DNA of 64,000 nt from Rhizobium phaseoli (GTDB lineage: Bacteria > Pseudomonadota > Alphaproteobacteria > Rhizobiales > Rhizobiaceae), in assembly GCF_010668805.1 (NCBI RefSeq), contig NZ_WUFT01000013.1, forward strand, positions 155,018-219,017, in the 5' to 3' direction. Below the pieces are notes generated by a model. The model was not told the origin of the DNA. It saw nothing but the letters and a program-made list of their open reading frames with translations, and made no database searches. Below are positions 7,647-14,921 of this stretch, piece after piece; the stretch's first letter is position 1; every line of letters begins with the position of its first letter. The position numbers and the translations under genes are program-made.

Positions 7647-8855
7647 TCAGCGCATATCCTTGCAGAACTCAGCGATGCGCGCGCAGCCTTCGCCCAGTTT
7701 TTCCATGCTCGTCGCGTAGGAAATGCGGAAGAAGGGGCTCATTCCGTAAGCCGCACCTTGCACGGTTGCGACATGATGTTCTTCCACCAGCCCCATGACG
7801 AAATCGACGTCGCTCTCGATCTTGCGCCCGCCCTTGCTGGTCTTGCCGATCAGCCCTGAAATGTTGGGATAGATGTAGAAGGCGCCTTCGGGCCGATGGC
7901 AGCGCAGCCCTTCCACCTCAGACAATCTGGCGAGCACGAAGTCGCGTCTTTCCTTGTAGATCGCCGCACGTTCCTTCAGCAGGTCCTGAGGCCCGTCGAG
8001 CGCTGCGGTTGCCGCCGCCTGCGTCAGCGTCGCGATGCCGCCGCCATTCTGGCCGTTGACGTTGCTGATGGCGGAGATCAGATCTTTCGGCCCGGCGCAA
8101 AAGCCGAGCCGCCAGCCGGTCATCGCGTAAGCCTTGGAGACGCCGTTCATCGTCAGGACGCGATCGTACAATCTCGGCTCGACCTTCGCGATCGTGCAAA
8201 ACTGGAAGTCGTCATACACCAGGTGCTCGTAAATATCGTCGGTCATGATCCAGACATCGGGATGGCGCAGCATGACCTCGGCAATGGCAGCCATCTCCAC
8301 CCGGGTGCAGGCTGCTCCGGTCGGATTATTCGGGAAATTCAGGAAGAGCCATTTGGTGCGTGGCGTGATCGCAGCTTCCAGATCCTCCGGACGCAATTTG
8401 AAGCCGGTCTGTTCGTGACAGGGTACGGCGATCGGGACGCCGCCGGCGAATTTGACGATGTCGGCGTAGCTGACCCAGGAGGGCGTGGGGATGACGACCT
8501 CGTCACCCGGATTGCAGGTCGCCAGCATGGCATTGAAGATCACCTGCTTGCCGCCGCCGGAGACAACGATCTGGCTGGCATCGTAGTCGAGATTGTTGTC
8601 GCGCTTGAACTTCCGGATGATGGCGGCCTTCAGCGCCGGCGTACCGTCCATCGGCGGATATTTGGTATCGCCGGCCAGTGCCGCGGCGTGGGCTGCCTCG
8701 ATCGCGTGGGCCGGGGTGGGAAAATCCGGCTCGCCGGACGAGAGGCTGACGACCTTGATTCCCTTGGCGGCCAATTCCCGGGCGCGCTGTGTCATGGCGG
8801 CGGATGCGGATATGGAGACATTTTTCAGGCGGTCTGCGATGACGGACATCGGCAT
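7647..8855 (-). CDS. Class I/II pyridoxal-phosphate aminotransferase (aspartate type)
   Basis: A 402-residue fold-type I aminotransferase resembling alphaproteobacterial AatA/AspC-like enzymes. It shows SSGEPDFPTP near residue 40, NFPNNPTGAACT, the PLP contacts in MTDDIYEHLVYDD and the Schiff-base lysine in GVSKAYAMTGWRLG. The carboxylate-binding Arg lies near the C-terminus in PFFRISYA. The start at 8855 (MPMSVIADRLKNV) matches the family; a longer frame to 8990 is not supported. It lies last in the pxp/biotin-carboxylase operon, 55 bases after pxpA. It could transaminate the glutamate that 5-oxoprolinase releases. Confidence 0.92.
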   Translation of the reverse strand: MPMSVIADRLKNVSISASAAMTQRARELAAKGIKVVSLSSGEPDFPTPAHAIEAAHAAALAGDTKYPPMDGTPALKAAIIRKFKRDNNLDYDASQIVVSGGGKQVIFNAMLATCNPGDEVVIPTPSWVSYADIVKFAGGVPIAVPCHEQTGFKLRPEDLEAAITPRTKWLFLNFPNNPTGAACTRVEMAAIAEVMLRHPDVWIMTDDIYEHLVYDDFQFCTIAKVEPRLYDRVLTMNGVSKAYAMTGWRLGFCAGPKDLISAISNVNGQNGGGIATLTQAAATAALDGPQDLLKERAAIYKERRDFVLARLSEVEGLRCHRPEGAFYIYPNISGLIGKTSKGGRKIESDVDFVMGLVEEHHVATVQGAAYGMSPFFRISYATSMEKLGEGCARIAEFCKDMR

Positions 8856-8910
8856 GGGTCCTTCGATGAGGGATTGAAGTGGTCGATCGCCGAAGGCAAT
8901 CGGAATTGCG

Positions 8911-9678
8911 TCAGTCGGCGAGTTCGGCGGCAGGTGCGAGCGTCGCGCCCGCGGCTTCGATTTCGCTTCGCACGATGCCGGCCAGCTCAAGGGCGCCCGG
9001 CGTGTCGCTGTGGACGAGAATGGAGCGCGCCGGCATGGCGATTACCGCCCCATCGATCGTCTCGACGTTTTGGTCGAGGAGGAATTTTCGCACACGGGCG
9101 CGTACCGAGGCTTCATCCTTGATGACGGCGCCCGGCAGCCCGCGCGCGACAAGCCTGCCGCCGGCGTCATAGGCCCGGTCCGCAAGGAAAAGCGCCAGTG
9201 TCTTCAGGCGCGCGCGCTTGGCCGCCTGCTCGATCTCGCTGCCTGATGTGACGAAGACGACGAGATTGGCGTCGACGGTGGCGATCGCATCCATCATCAG
9301 GTCGGCCAGCAGAGGATCGCGGTTGACCATATTGCCCATGGCCGCATGGAAGCTGATATGGGAGACGGTGACGCGCTCGGCTCTGGCGATCGCCATCAGC
9401 GCGCCGAGCTGGTAGAGCATCTGCTGGCGAAGCTCGTCTGCCTGAAAGGGTATTTCGCGCCGGCCGAAGCCCAGCCGGTCTGGCAGGCCCGGATGGGCGC
9501 CGATGCCGACGCCGTTCAGTTTCGCCAGCCGCACCATGCGCCCCATCGTCTCCGGGTCGCCGCCGTGGAAACCGCAGGCGATATTGGCCGACGAGACGAT
9601 TTTCATCATCGCTTCGTCGTCGCACAGCCGGTAGGGACCAAATCCTTCGCCCATGTCGGAATTCAGATCGATCTTCAT
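8911..9678 (-). CDS. pxpA: 5-oxoprolinase subunit A (LamB/YcsF family)
   Basis: A 255-residue LamB/YcsF protein. The N-terminus MKIDLNSDMGEGFGPYRLCD is diagnostic, followed by SSANIACGFHGGDPETM and GIGAHPGLPDRLGFGRR with the conserved metal-type His and Asp residues. In characterised systems PxpA works with PxpB and PxpC to hydrolyse 5-oxoproline to glutamate using ATP. Here pxpC and pxpB lie immediately upstream (9700-11399), together with biotin carboxylase and carrier genes. The real substrate may therefore be another amide or lactam. Spacing to pxpC is 21 bases. Confidence 0.92.
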   Translation of the reverse strand: MKIDLNSDMGEGFGPYRLCDDEAMMKIVSSANIACGFHGGDPETMGRMVRLAKLNGVGIGAHPGLPDRLGFGRREIPFQADELRQQMLYQLGALMAIARAERVTVSHISFHAAMGNMVNRDPLLADLMMDAIATVDANLVVFVTSGSEIEQAAKRARLKTLALFLADRAYDAGGRLVARGLPGAVIKDEASVRARVRKFLLDQNVETIDGAVIAMPARSILVHSDTPGALELAGIVRSEIEAAGATLAPAAELAD

Positions 9679-9699
9679 CAGTTCCTCCTTTCGCCTCCT

Positions 9700-10695
9700 T
9701 TAGGTCATCGCCTTCAGGGCGCGCTTGACCATCTGAGATGTCTGCCTGACATCCTCGACATAACGGGCGACAGCCTGTTCGACCGCGCGCGCTTCCGCAT
9801 GCGTCGACCGGACGAATTTGAGGCGGGCGCCGATGCGGGCCTGCCCGAGCCGCCAGAGGTCGCATTCGATCACGCCGGCAATCTTCGGATATCCGCCGGC
9901 GGTGTTCGCATCGCTCATCTGCACGATTGGTTCGCCGCCGGGCGGAACCTGGACGACGCCGGGCACGACGCCGTGGGAGCGCATCTCGATGGAGGCGGTC
10001 GGCGTGATCGGCTCGCCGGACAGGCGGTAGCCCGTCCGGTCGCTGCGGGAAGAAATCCTCCAGGTCTGGCTCCAGAACGCTTCGCCGTCTCCGGCGAAAA
10101 GATCATGCTCGCCGGCCGGCAGGGCGCGGATCGGCACGGCGCCGTCGACGGGTCCCGGGAACACCTCGCGCAGCGCCACGGCCGGCTCGACGACGGCAAG
10201 GCCCGTGGTCGGCAGCATGGCGATCTGCAAGTCCTCGCCGACGGCGATCCGATCGCCCTTCGCCAGCGGCCGGCCGGCATTGCCGCCGAAGCCGCCGCGC
10301 AGCGACGTGCTTCGCGACCCCATGACAACAGGAATATCCAGCCCGCCTCCAAGCGAAATATAGGAACGTGCAAGCCGCCGAGGCTGCTGCAGCTGGAGAA
10401 CCTGTCCGGGCTCGGCGGTATAGGCGCACCAGGAAATGAGTTCATATCCATCGAGATGAGGGCTGTCGTCGGCGCCGGTCACGGCAAAGACGGTGCGACG
10501 CTCGAAACGCAGGCTGAACGGGAAGGTCTGCACCTCGACCACGGCAGCATTCTCGTCATTGCCGACGAGAATATTGCCGATCCTGACCGCAAGCGGATCC
10601 ATGGCGCCGCTCGACGAGACGCCGATGTCGCGATAGCCGGAACGCCCGAGATCCTGCACTGTGTTGAACGGGCCGCTTTCCAAGATCTCGATCAT
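9700..10695 (-). CDS. pxpC: 5-oxoprolinase subunit C (KipA / AHS2 carboxyltransferase-like)
   Basis: A 331-residue biotin-dependent-carboxyltransferase-family protein. It begins IEILESGPFNTVQDLGRSGY followed by RDIGVSSSGAMDPLAVRIGN, the family hallmark. Later blocks include YISLGGGLDIPVVMGSRST and the SEPITPTASIEMRSHG-like segment before VPPGGEPIVQMSDANTAGGYPK. AHS2 also forms half of the carboxyltransferase domain of urea carboxylase. The start overlaps the pxpB stop (ATGA). It probably forms a heterodimer with PxpB. Confidence 0.92.
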   Translation of the reverse strand: MIEILESGPFNTVQDLGRSGYRDIGVSSSGAMDPLAVRIGNILVGNDENAAVVEVQTFPFSLRFERRTVFAVTGADDSPHLDGYELISWCAYTAEPGQVLQLQQPRRLARSYISLGGGLDIPVVMGSRSTSLRGGFGGNAGRPLAKGDRIAVGEDLQIAMLPTTGLAVVEPAVALREVFPGPVDGAVPIRALPAGEHDLFAGDGEAFWSQTWRISSRSDRTGYRLSGEPITPTASIEMRSHGVVPGVVQVPPGGEPIVQMSDANTAGGYPKIAGVIECDLWRLGQARIGARLKFVRSTHAEARAVEQAVARYVEDVRQTSQMVKRALKAMT

Positions 10696-11399
10696 AGCTC
10701 GATCCTTGCCGGCAGAAACCGCACCGTATCTCCCGGCGCCATCATGGCGGGGGTCGGCGAGCTTGGGTCGAACATCTGCAGGGATGCGAAGCCGATGGAA
10801 TTCCAGCCGTTGGGACCGGTGAGCATGGCGACGCCGGTCTGCATGCCGCCAATGGTCACACAGCCCTTCGGCATCTTCAGCGACGGCACGGTCTTCCGCG
10901 GCATATAGATGCGCGGATCGAGGCCGTGCAGATAGCCGAAACCCGGCGCGCTGCCCAAGGCGAAGACGCGGTAGCTGGCTTCATGATGGATGCGGACGAC
11001 CTCACGGTCGCTCAAGCCGGAGAGATCGCAAAGGGCCGGAAGATCCGTCGCATGTTCGCCGCCGTAAGTGACGGGGATCTCGATGGTCTTGCCGTTGAGA
11101 TCGATGCTCTGCGCATTCTCCCATGCCTCCAGCAGCCGGGCGACCACCGCATCGGGGTCTTCGGGCGTCTCCTTGAAGATCACCAGCAGGTTGGTCATGC
11201 CGGGAATATCTTCGGCAAGGTCCGTCCAACCCTTCACCGCCTGTGACAGGGCCCAGATCCGCCGCTGCGCGATGAGATCGAACTCGCCCGGCGCCTCAAG
11301 CAGGAAGGATCTGGCTCCGATCGAGGACACCCGCGCCCGGCTTTGGGTGGCCGGAGCGATTTCGCGCTGCGATGCATGTCGGGTTGTTGTGGCGATCAT
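10692..11399 (-). CDS. pxpB: 5-oxoprolinase subunit B (KipI / AHS1 domain)
   Basis: A 235-residue AHS1 protein. After ~25 variable residues it shows ARSFLLEAPGEFDLIAQRRI, then MTNLLVIFKETPEDPDA, VTYGGEHATDLPALC and APGFGYLHGLDPRIYMPRK, typical of KipI/PxpB. It ends with the TGPNGWNSIG motif. The N-terminal extension is polar and of unknown role. Start and stop overlap the neighbours (ATGA both sides). With PxpC it forms the equivalent of a urea-carboxylase carboxyltransferase unit. Confidence 0.92.
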   Translation of the reverse strand: MIATTTRHASQREIAPATQSRARVSSIGARSFLLEAPGEFDLIAQRRIWALSQAVKGWTDLAEDIPGMTNLLVIFKETPEDPDAVVARLLEAWENAQSIDLNGKTIEIPVTYGGEHATDLPALCDLSGLSDREVVRIHHEASYRVFALGSAPGFGYLHGLDPRIYMPRKTVPSLKMPKGCVTIGGMQTGVAMLTGPNGWNSIGFASLQMFDPSSPTPAMMAPGDTVRFLPARIEL

Positions 11400-11821
11400 G
11401 AGGGGAACTCGATTTCGAACAGAGGATCGCCGAAGCCGACCAATGCGCCGGGCTCAGCGAGCCGTCTGGTCAAAACACCGGAATAGCCGGCGCGAAGGGG
11501 AAGCAGCACATGTCCTATCCTGACGAAGCCGAGGATATCCGTATCGGATACGGAGCGCGGCAGAGTTTGGGGCGTGACGGCGGCGGCCGGATGTTCGGCG
11601 CAGAAATATCCTGCGATCGGCGCCTTCACGATGACAGGTGCGGGGCCTGGAGCACGGGGTGTGGCTTCTTGTAGGTCGATCCGGGCGCCACCCTCCCCTG
11701 AAATGACGATGCGAAGCTGTCCGCCCGGCCGGGAGATTTCGAGACCTTCCACGCCGGCAGCCGTCAGAGCGTCGGTGAGGAATGCGATGGTTGCGGGATC
11801 GCTGAAATCGATGGCGCTCAT
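11396..11821 (-). CDS. Biotin-carrier-like protein lacking the biotinyl lysine
   Basis: A 141-residue BCCP-like protein. The C-terminal half aligns with the true carrier encoded at 13212-13643 from VKAP to the end. The biotinylation motif EAMK is replaced by RIGH (His at residue 104), while the flanking turns (GYSG, GDPLFEIE) are kept. The N-terminal ~55 residues resemble the AccB N-terminal helix/strand region. It overlaps accC-like and pxpB by ATGA junctions and so is translated as part of the complex. It cannot carry biotin in the usual way; a structural or lipoyl-like scaffold role is inferred. Confidence 0.75.
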   Translation of the reverse strand: MSAIDFSDPATIAFLTDALTAAGVEGLEISRPGGQLRIVISGEGGARIDLQEATPRAPGPAPVIVKAPIAGYFCAEHPAAAVTPQTLPRSVSDTDILGFVRIGHVLLPLRAGYSGVLTRRLAEPGALVGFGDPLFEIEFPS

Positions 11822-13212
11822 GCTGCGGCCCTCCGCAGCTTCAGCCATTGTTCTAGATAGTGGATATCGGTCTGACCGCGTGCGAATGCGTGGTCTTCGA
11901 AAAGCGCCCGCAGGAAGGGGATATTGGTGGCGATACCTTCGATCTCGGTGCCGGCAAGCGCCTCGCACATTCTTGCCATCGCTTTCGCCCGTGTCGGCGC
12001 GTGGACGATCAGCTTGGCGATCAACGAGTCGTAATAGGGCGAGACCTTGTAGCCGGGATGAATATGCGTATCGACGCGGATGCCTGGCCCCTCAGGCAAA
12101 ACCAGATGGGTGACGACACCCGCAGACGGCAGGAAATTGTCGGCATCCTCGGCGTTGATGCGGCATTCGAAAGAGTGGCCTTCGCAGGTCACATCGCCCT
12201 GGGTGATATCCAGTACGTCACCCTCGGCCGCCTTTATCTGCGCCTGGACGATATCGACCCCGCTCGTCATCTCGGTGACGGGATGCTCGACCTGAAGCCG
12301 GGTGTTCATCTCGATGAAATAGAAAGCACCGTCCTCATAGAGGAATTCGAAGGTGCCGACGCCACGGTAGCCGATCTGGCGGCAGGCCTGGACACAAGCC
12401 ATGCCGACCGGCTGAATGATATCGGGCGCGATCCCGGGAGCCGGCGCCTCCTCCACCACTTTCTGATGGCGGCGCTGCATCGAGCAATCCCGGTGCCCCA
12501 GCCACACGGCATTGCCGTGATCGTCGCAAAGAACCTGGATCTCGATGTGGCGCGGATGCTGGAGGAATTTCTCCATGTAGAGCGAGGGTGAGCCGAAGGC
12601 CTTGCGCGCCTCTTCCCGCGTCAGCGCGATCGCCTCATGCAACTGGTCGGCCTCTGGCACGACGCGCATGCCGCGTCCGCCGCCGCCGCCTGACGCCTTG
12701 ACGATGACCGGATATCCGATCTCGAGCGCGACCCGCTCGATCGAGGCCGGGTCGTCGGGCAGCGCGGTATCGGGACCGGGAACGCAGGGAACGCCGGCCG
12801 CCATCATCGCCCGTTTTGCCGCGATCTTGTCGCCCATGGTCGCGATCGATGACGCTGTCGGGCCGATGAAGACCAGTCCGGCCTTTTCGACCGCGTCGGA
12901 GAATGCGGCGTTTTCCGACAGAAAACCGTAACCGGGATGAATGGCGCCTGCACCCGTCAGGCGTGCCGCGAGAAGAATGGCATCCTGATTGAGATAGCTC
13001 TTGGCCGCAGTCGATGGGCCTATGCAGACAGAACTGTCAGCGGCCTTGGTGTAGGACGCTTCCCTGTCCGCCTCGGAGCAGATGGCGACCGTCTTCAGGC
13101 CGAGCTCGCGGCAGGCGCGCTGGATCCGGGCGGCGATCTCGCCGCGATTGGCGATGAGGACGGTATCGAAACGGCGGCTTGAAGCGGCGGATTGTTCGAG
13201 CGTTTCCCGCAT
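11818..13212 (-). CDS. Biotin carboxylase (AccC-like)
   Basis: A 464-residue ATP-grasp biotin carboxylase. It begins TVLIANRGEIAARIQRACRE and contains the Gly-rich loop KASGGGGGRGMRVV, the RHIEIQVL segment, HRDCSMQRRHQKVVEEAPAP, EMNTRLQVEHPVTE with the catalytic Glu/Arg residues, and the C-terminal subdomain RINAEDADNFLPSAG. It carboxylates biotin on the carrier encoded immediately upstream. It is probably a dedicated copy for this operon rather than the fatty-acid AccC, because pxpB/pxpC follow directly. ATGA overlaps occur at both ends. Confidence 0.93.
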   Translation of the reverse strand: MRETLEQSAASSRRFDTVLIANRGEIAARIQRACRELGLKTVAICSEADREASYTKAADSSVCIGPSTAAKSYLNQDAILLAARLTGAGAIHPGYGFLSENAAFSDAVEKAGLVFIGPTASSIATMGDKIAAKRAMMAAGVPCVPGPDTALPDDPASIERVALEIGYPVIVKASGGGGGRGMRVVPEADQLHEAIALTREEARKAFGSPSLYMEKFLQHPRHIEIQVLCDDHGNAVWLGHRDCSMQRRHQKVVEEAPAPGIAPDIIQPVGMACVQACRQIGYRGVGTFEFLYEDGAFYFIEMNTRLQVEHPVTEMTSGVDIVQAQIKAAEGDVLDITQGDVTCEGHSFECRINAEDADNFLPSAGVVTHLVLPEGPGIRVDTHIHPGYKVSPYYDSLIAKLIVHAPTRAKAMARMCEALAGTEIEGIATNIPFLRALFEDHAFARGQTDIHYLEQWLKLRRAAA

Positions 13213-13643
13213 CAGGCGATCTCCGCCAGCAGGTCGCCGGTCTCGACCTCGCCATTGTCGATATCGGTCAGGTGGGTGATGCGCCCGGATCGCGGCGCAG
13301 CGATCGTGTTGAAGACCTTCATCGCCTCGATGATGAAAAGGGTCTGCCCCTCCTGCACCGCATCGCCGATCGCGACGAATGGCGGCTCGCCGGGCGCAGA
13401 TGCCCGGTGCAGAACACCGAAGACGGGCGCCTTGACTGCATGGGAAGTTTTCTCGACGCTTGAACGCGCCTCGGCGACGAGGTCAGTCGCCGATTCCGGC
13501 TTTCGCGAGGACTCGCCAGCAGCGGCCGCTGCCAGTGATGTGCGGAAAATCCGAACCGTCACGTCCTTTTCCGTCACGGTCAGCTCGGTAATATTCGATC
13601 GTCCGACAAAGTCGATCAGCGTCTTGATCTTCGAGAGGTCCAT
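13212..13643 (-). CDS. Biotin carboxyl carrier protein
   Basis: A 143-residue AccB-type carrier. N-terminal MDLSKIKTLIDFVGRSNITE is followed by a Pro/Ala-poor linker and a biotinyl domain with FIIEAMKVFNTI (biotin Lys at residue 109). A GTG at 13670 would add nine residues; 13643 is chosen because it matches the AccB N-terminus, though neither start has a strong ribosome binding site. It is the first gene of the leftward operon and overlaps the carboxylase gene by ATGA. It shuttles carboxybiotin between the carboxylase and, by inference, the PxpB/PxpC unit. Confidence 0.92.
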   Translation of the reverse strand: MDLSKIKTLIDFVGRSNITELTVTEKDVTVRIFRTSLAAAAAGESSRKPESATDLVAEARSSVEKTSHAVKAPVFGVLHRASAPGEPPFVAIGDAVQEGQTLFIIEAMKVFNTIAAPRSGRITHLTDIDNGEVETGDLLAEIA

Positions 13644-13971
13644 GTGCGTGCTCGGAATTTCAAATTCCACCGCGCAGACCTAAAGTTTCAGATCGCCCGG
13701 CGTTGTGATTTTCGTAGCACGACGTATGGGCTGATGGGGTCAGACGAAGTTTTGATGGAGCGCAATCGGCGCTTATGGGGAGATATCGCCGAATGCCCTT
13801 GATGGCAGCCGGAGCCGGCGAGATGAAATATAAACCGTGGCAGAGCAAAGCGGTTTCGGAAACCGCCCTCCGAGATGATTCACATTTTGTCGCCCCTGCC
13901 TTTCCGTGGCAGCGCCGTGGCGGTGATTGGTAAGTCGTTGACCATCAGCCCGCAACCTGAGCAATCTCTCG
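13644..13971. other. Intergenic region without a recognisable gene
   Basis: About 330 bases separate the biotin-carrier gene (starts 13643, leftward) from the hypothetical gene whose stop is at 13972 (also leftward). The promoter of the carboxylase/pxp operon must lie here. No clear -35/-10 pair, operator symmetry or coding frame with a ribosome binding site could be picked out. Confidence 0.5.
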
Positions 13972-14292
13972 CTATACGATCTTGAATCCCGGTTGAGCAT
14001 CTTGAAACTTGCCGTTCAATCTTATGGCAACCCACAAGTCTGTCCCGGTCGGAGCGCTAATCGGAGGCTTAGCCACCACCGACAATACCTCATCGGTACT
14101 CGTAGAAGAGTCAGTGATAGCAATTTTGAAGACTTCATCGCCGCCGTGTTCGTCGGTAGATACGTATACCTCGATCGTTTCTTTACTAAAGCCACGGCCT
14201 ATCAGTCTGAAAGGCGTATCAACAAGTAACGGAGCAAGCACCTTCCTCGTGTCGAAACTGTCAATTTCAACTTCCGGTCTGCAATCGGACAT
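13972..14292 (-). CDS. Hypothetical protein, beta-rich
   Basis: A 106-residue protein of no recognised family. The sequence is rich in alternating hydrophobic/polar stretches such as LVDTPFRLIGRGF, TIEVYVSTDEHG and TDLWVAIRLNGKFQ, suggesting a beta-sandwich-like domain. The start at 14292 (MSDCRPEVEID) is preferred over 14310. No signal peptide is visible. It is last in a leftward three-gene set with 14323-14913 and the metallopeptidase at 14922-16253, spaced 30 and 8 bases. Confidence 0.65.
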   Translation of the reverse strand: MSDCRPEVEIDSFDTRKVLAPLLVDTPFRLIGRGFSKETIEVYVSTDEHGGDEVFKIAITDSSTSTDEVLSVVAKPPISAPTGTDLWVAIRLNGKFQDAQPGFKIV

Positions 14293-14322
14293 GTTTGCCT
14301 CCCTGTCCATCCTGTGCGTAGA

Positions 14323-14913
14323 TCAATCATTGTCGCCCGGTCTGCGAGGTATGAATCCTCCCGATCTTGACATCACGCCACCGGAGCGGGACAAGGCGCC
14401 GCCCGATCTGGACAATCCGCCGCTCGCCATTCCTCGGGGATCAGCCGAACCCTCGGCCGAAATCAGGATTTGCTCAAAGGTTCCCGTTTCGGCATCAAGC
14501 CTCATCGAGAGATCGCCCTTGTCATAGGTCCAAACCCTCATATCCTTGGCGAGAGCCCCAATTTGGGAGCCGAGGCCCGTTCGGGCACTCGAGCCAGGGG
14601 ACCGAGACAATCTGTCGTAGCCGAGATCACTCGGCGCGGGATCGTCGGGATCGGCACCGGCGCCATGGACAACAAAGATTGCTGGCCGACCCAGTTCCAT
14701 GAAAGCGCCCTCGAAAGAGAATGCATAGATTCGCGCGAGCACCGCATTGTCCGCACCAAGCTGACGCCTCAGAAAATTATTCTTTCCTACTTTAGGTATA
14801 CCCAAAGGCCCGTAAACGCTGCCCCTAAGAATCAGATCACTCAATGGGCGTCCGAACAGATATACCGCTGATACGCCGAGTAAGGTTTCATTGTCTGCCA
14901 CTTCCCCCTCCAT
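14323..14913 (-). CDS. Hypothetical protein with C-terminal LSRSGG repeats
   Basis: A 196-residue protein not matching a family I know. Residues 1-90 include hydrophobic strands (VSAVYLFGRPLSDLIL, IYAFSFEGAFMELGRPAIFVVHG). Residues 125-160 form a second ordered part. The tail carries three seven-residue repeats: LSRSGG at 167-172 and 174-179, MSRSGG at 181-186. These precede a basic IPRRPG end. An isolated LSRSPG at 102-107 echoes the repeat. The gene lies 8 bases after the metallopeptidase gene and is probably co-transcribed with it. Confidence 0.65.
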   Translation of the reverse strand: MEGEVADNETLLGVSAVYLFGRPLSDLILRGSVYGPLGIPKVGKNNFLRRQLGADNAVLARIYAFSFEGAFMELGRPAIFVVHGAGADPDDPAPSDLGYDRLSRSPGSSARTGLGSQIGALAKDMRVWTYDKGDLSMRLDAETGTFEQILISAEGSADPRGMASGGLSRSGGALSRSGGVMSRSGGFIPRRPGDND

Positions 14914-14921
14914 CTACCGGT

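Noticed and set aside
9346..10908. Long open frame on the + strand antisense to pxpC/pxpB
   Set aside because: The opposite strand has clear pxp genes, and the frame is a GC-rich shadow.
13660..13848. 62-residue leftward frame before the biotin-carrier gene
   Set aside because: No ribosome binding site and no coding-like pattern; it overlaps the promoter region.
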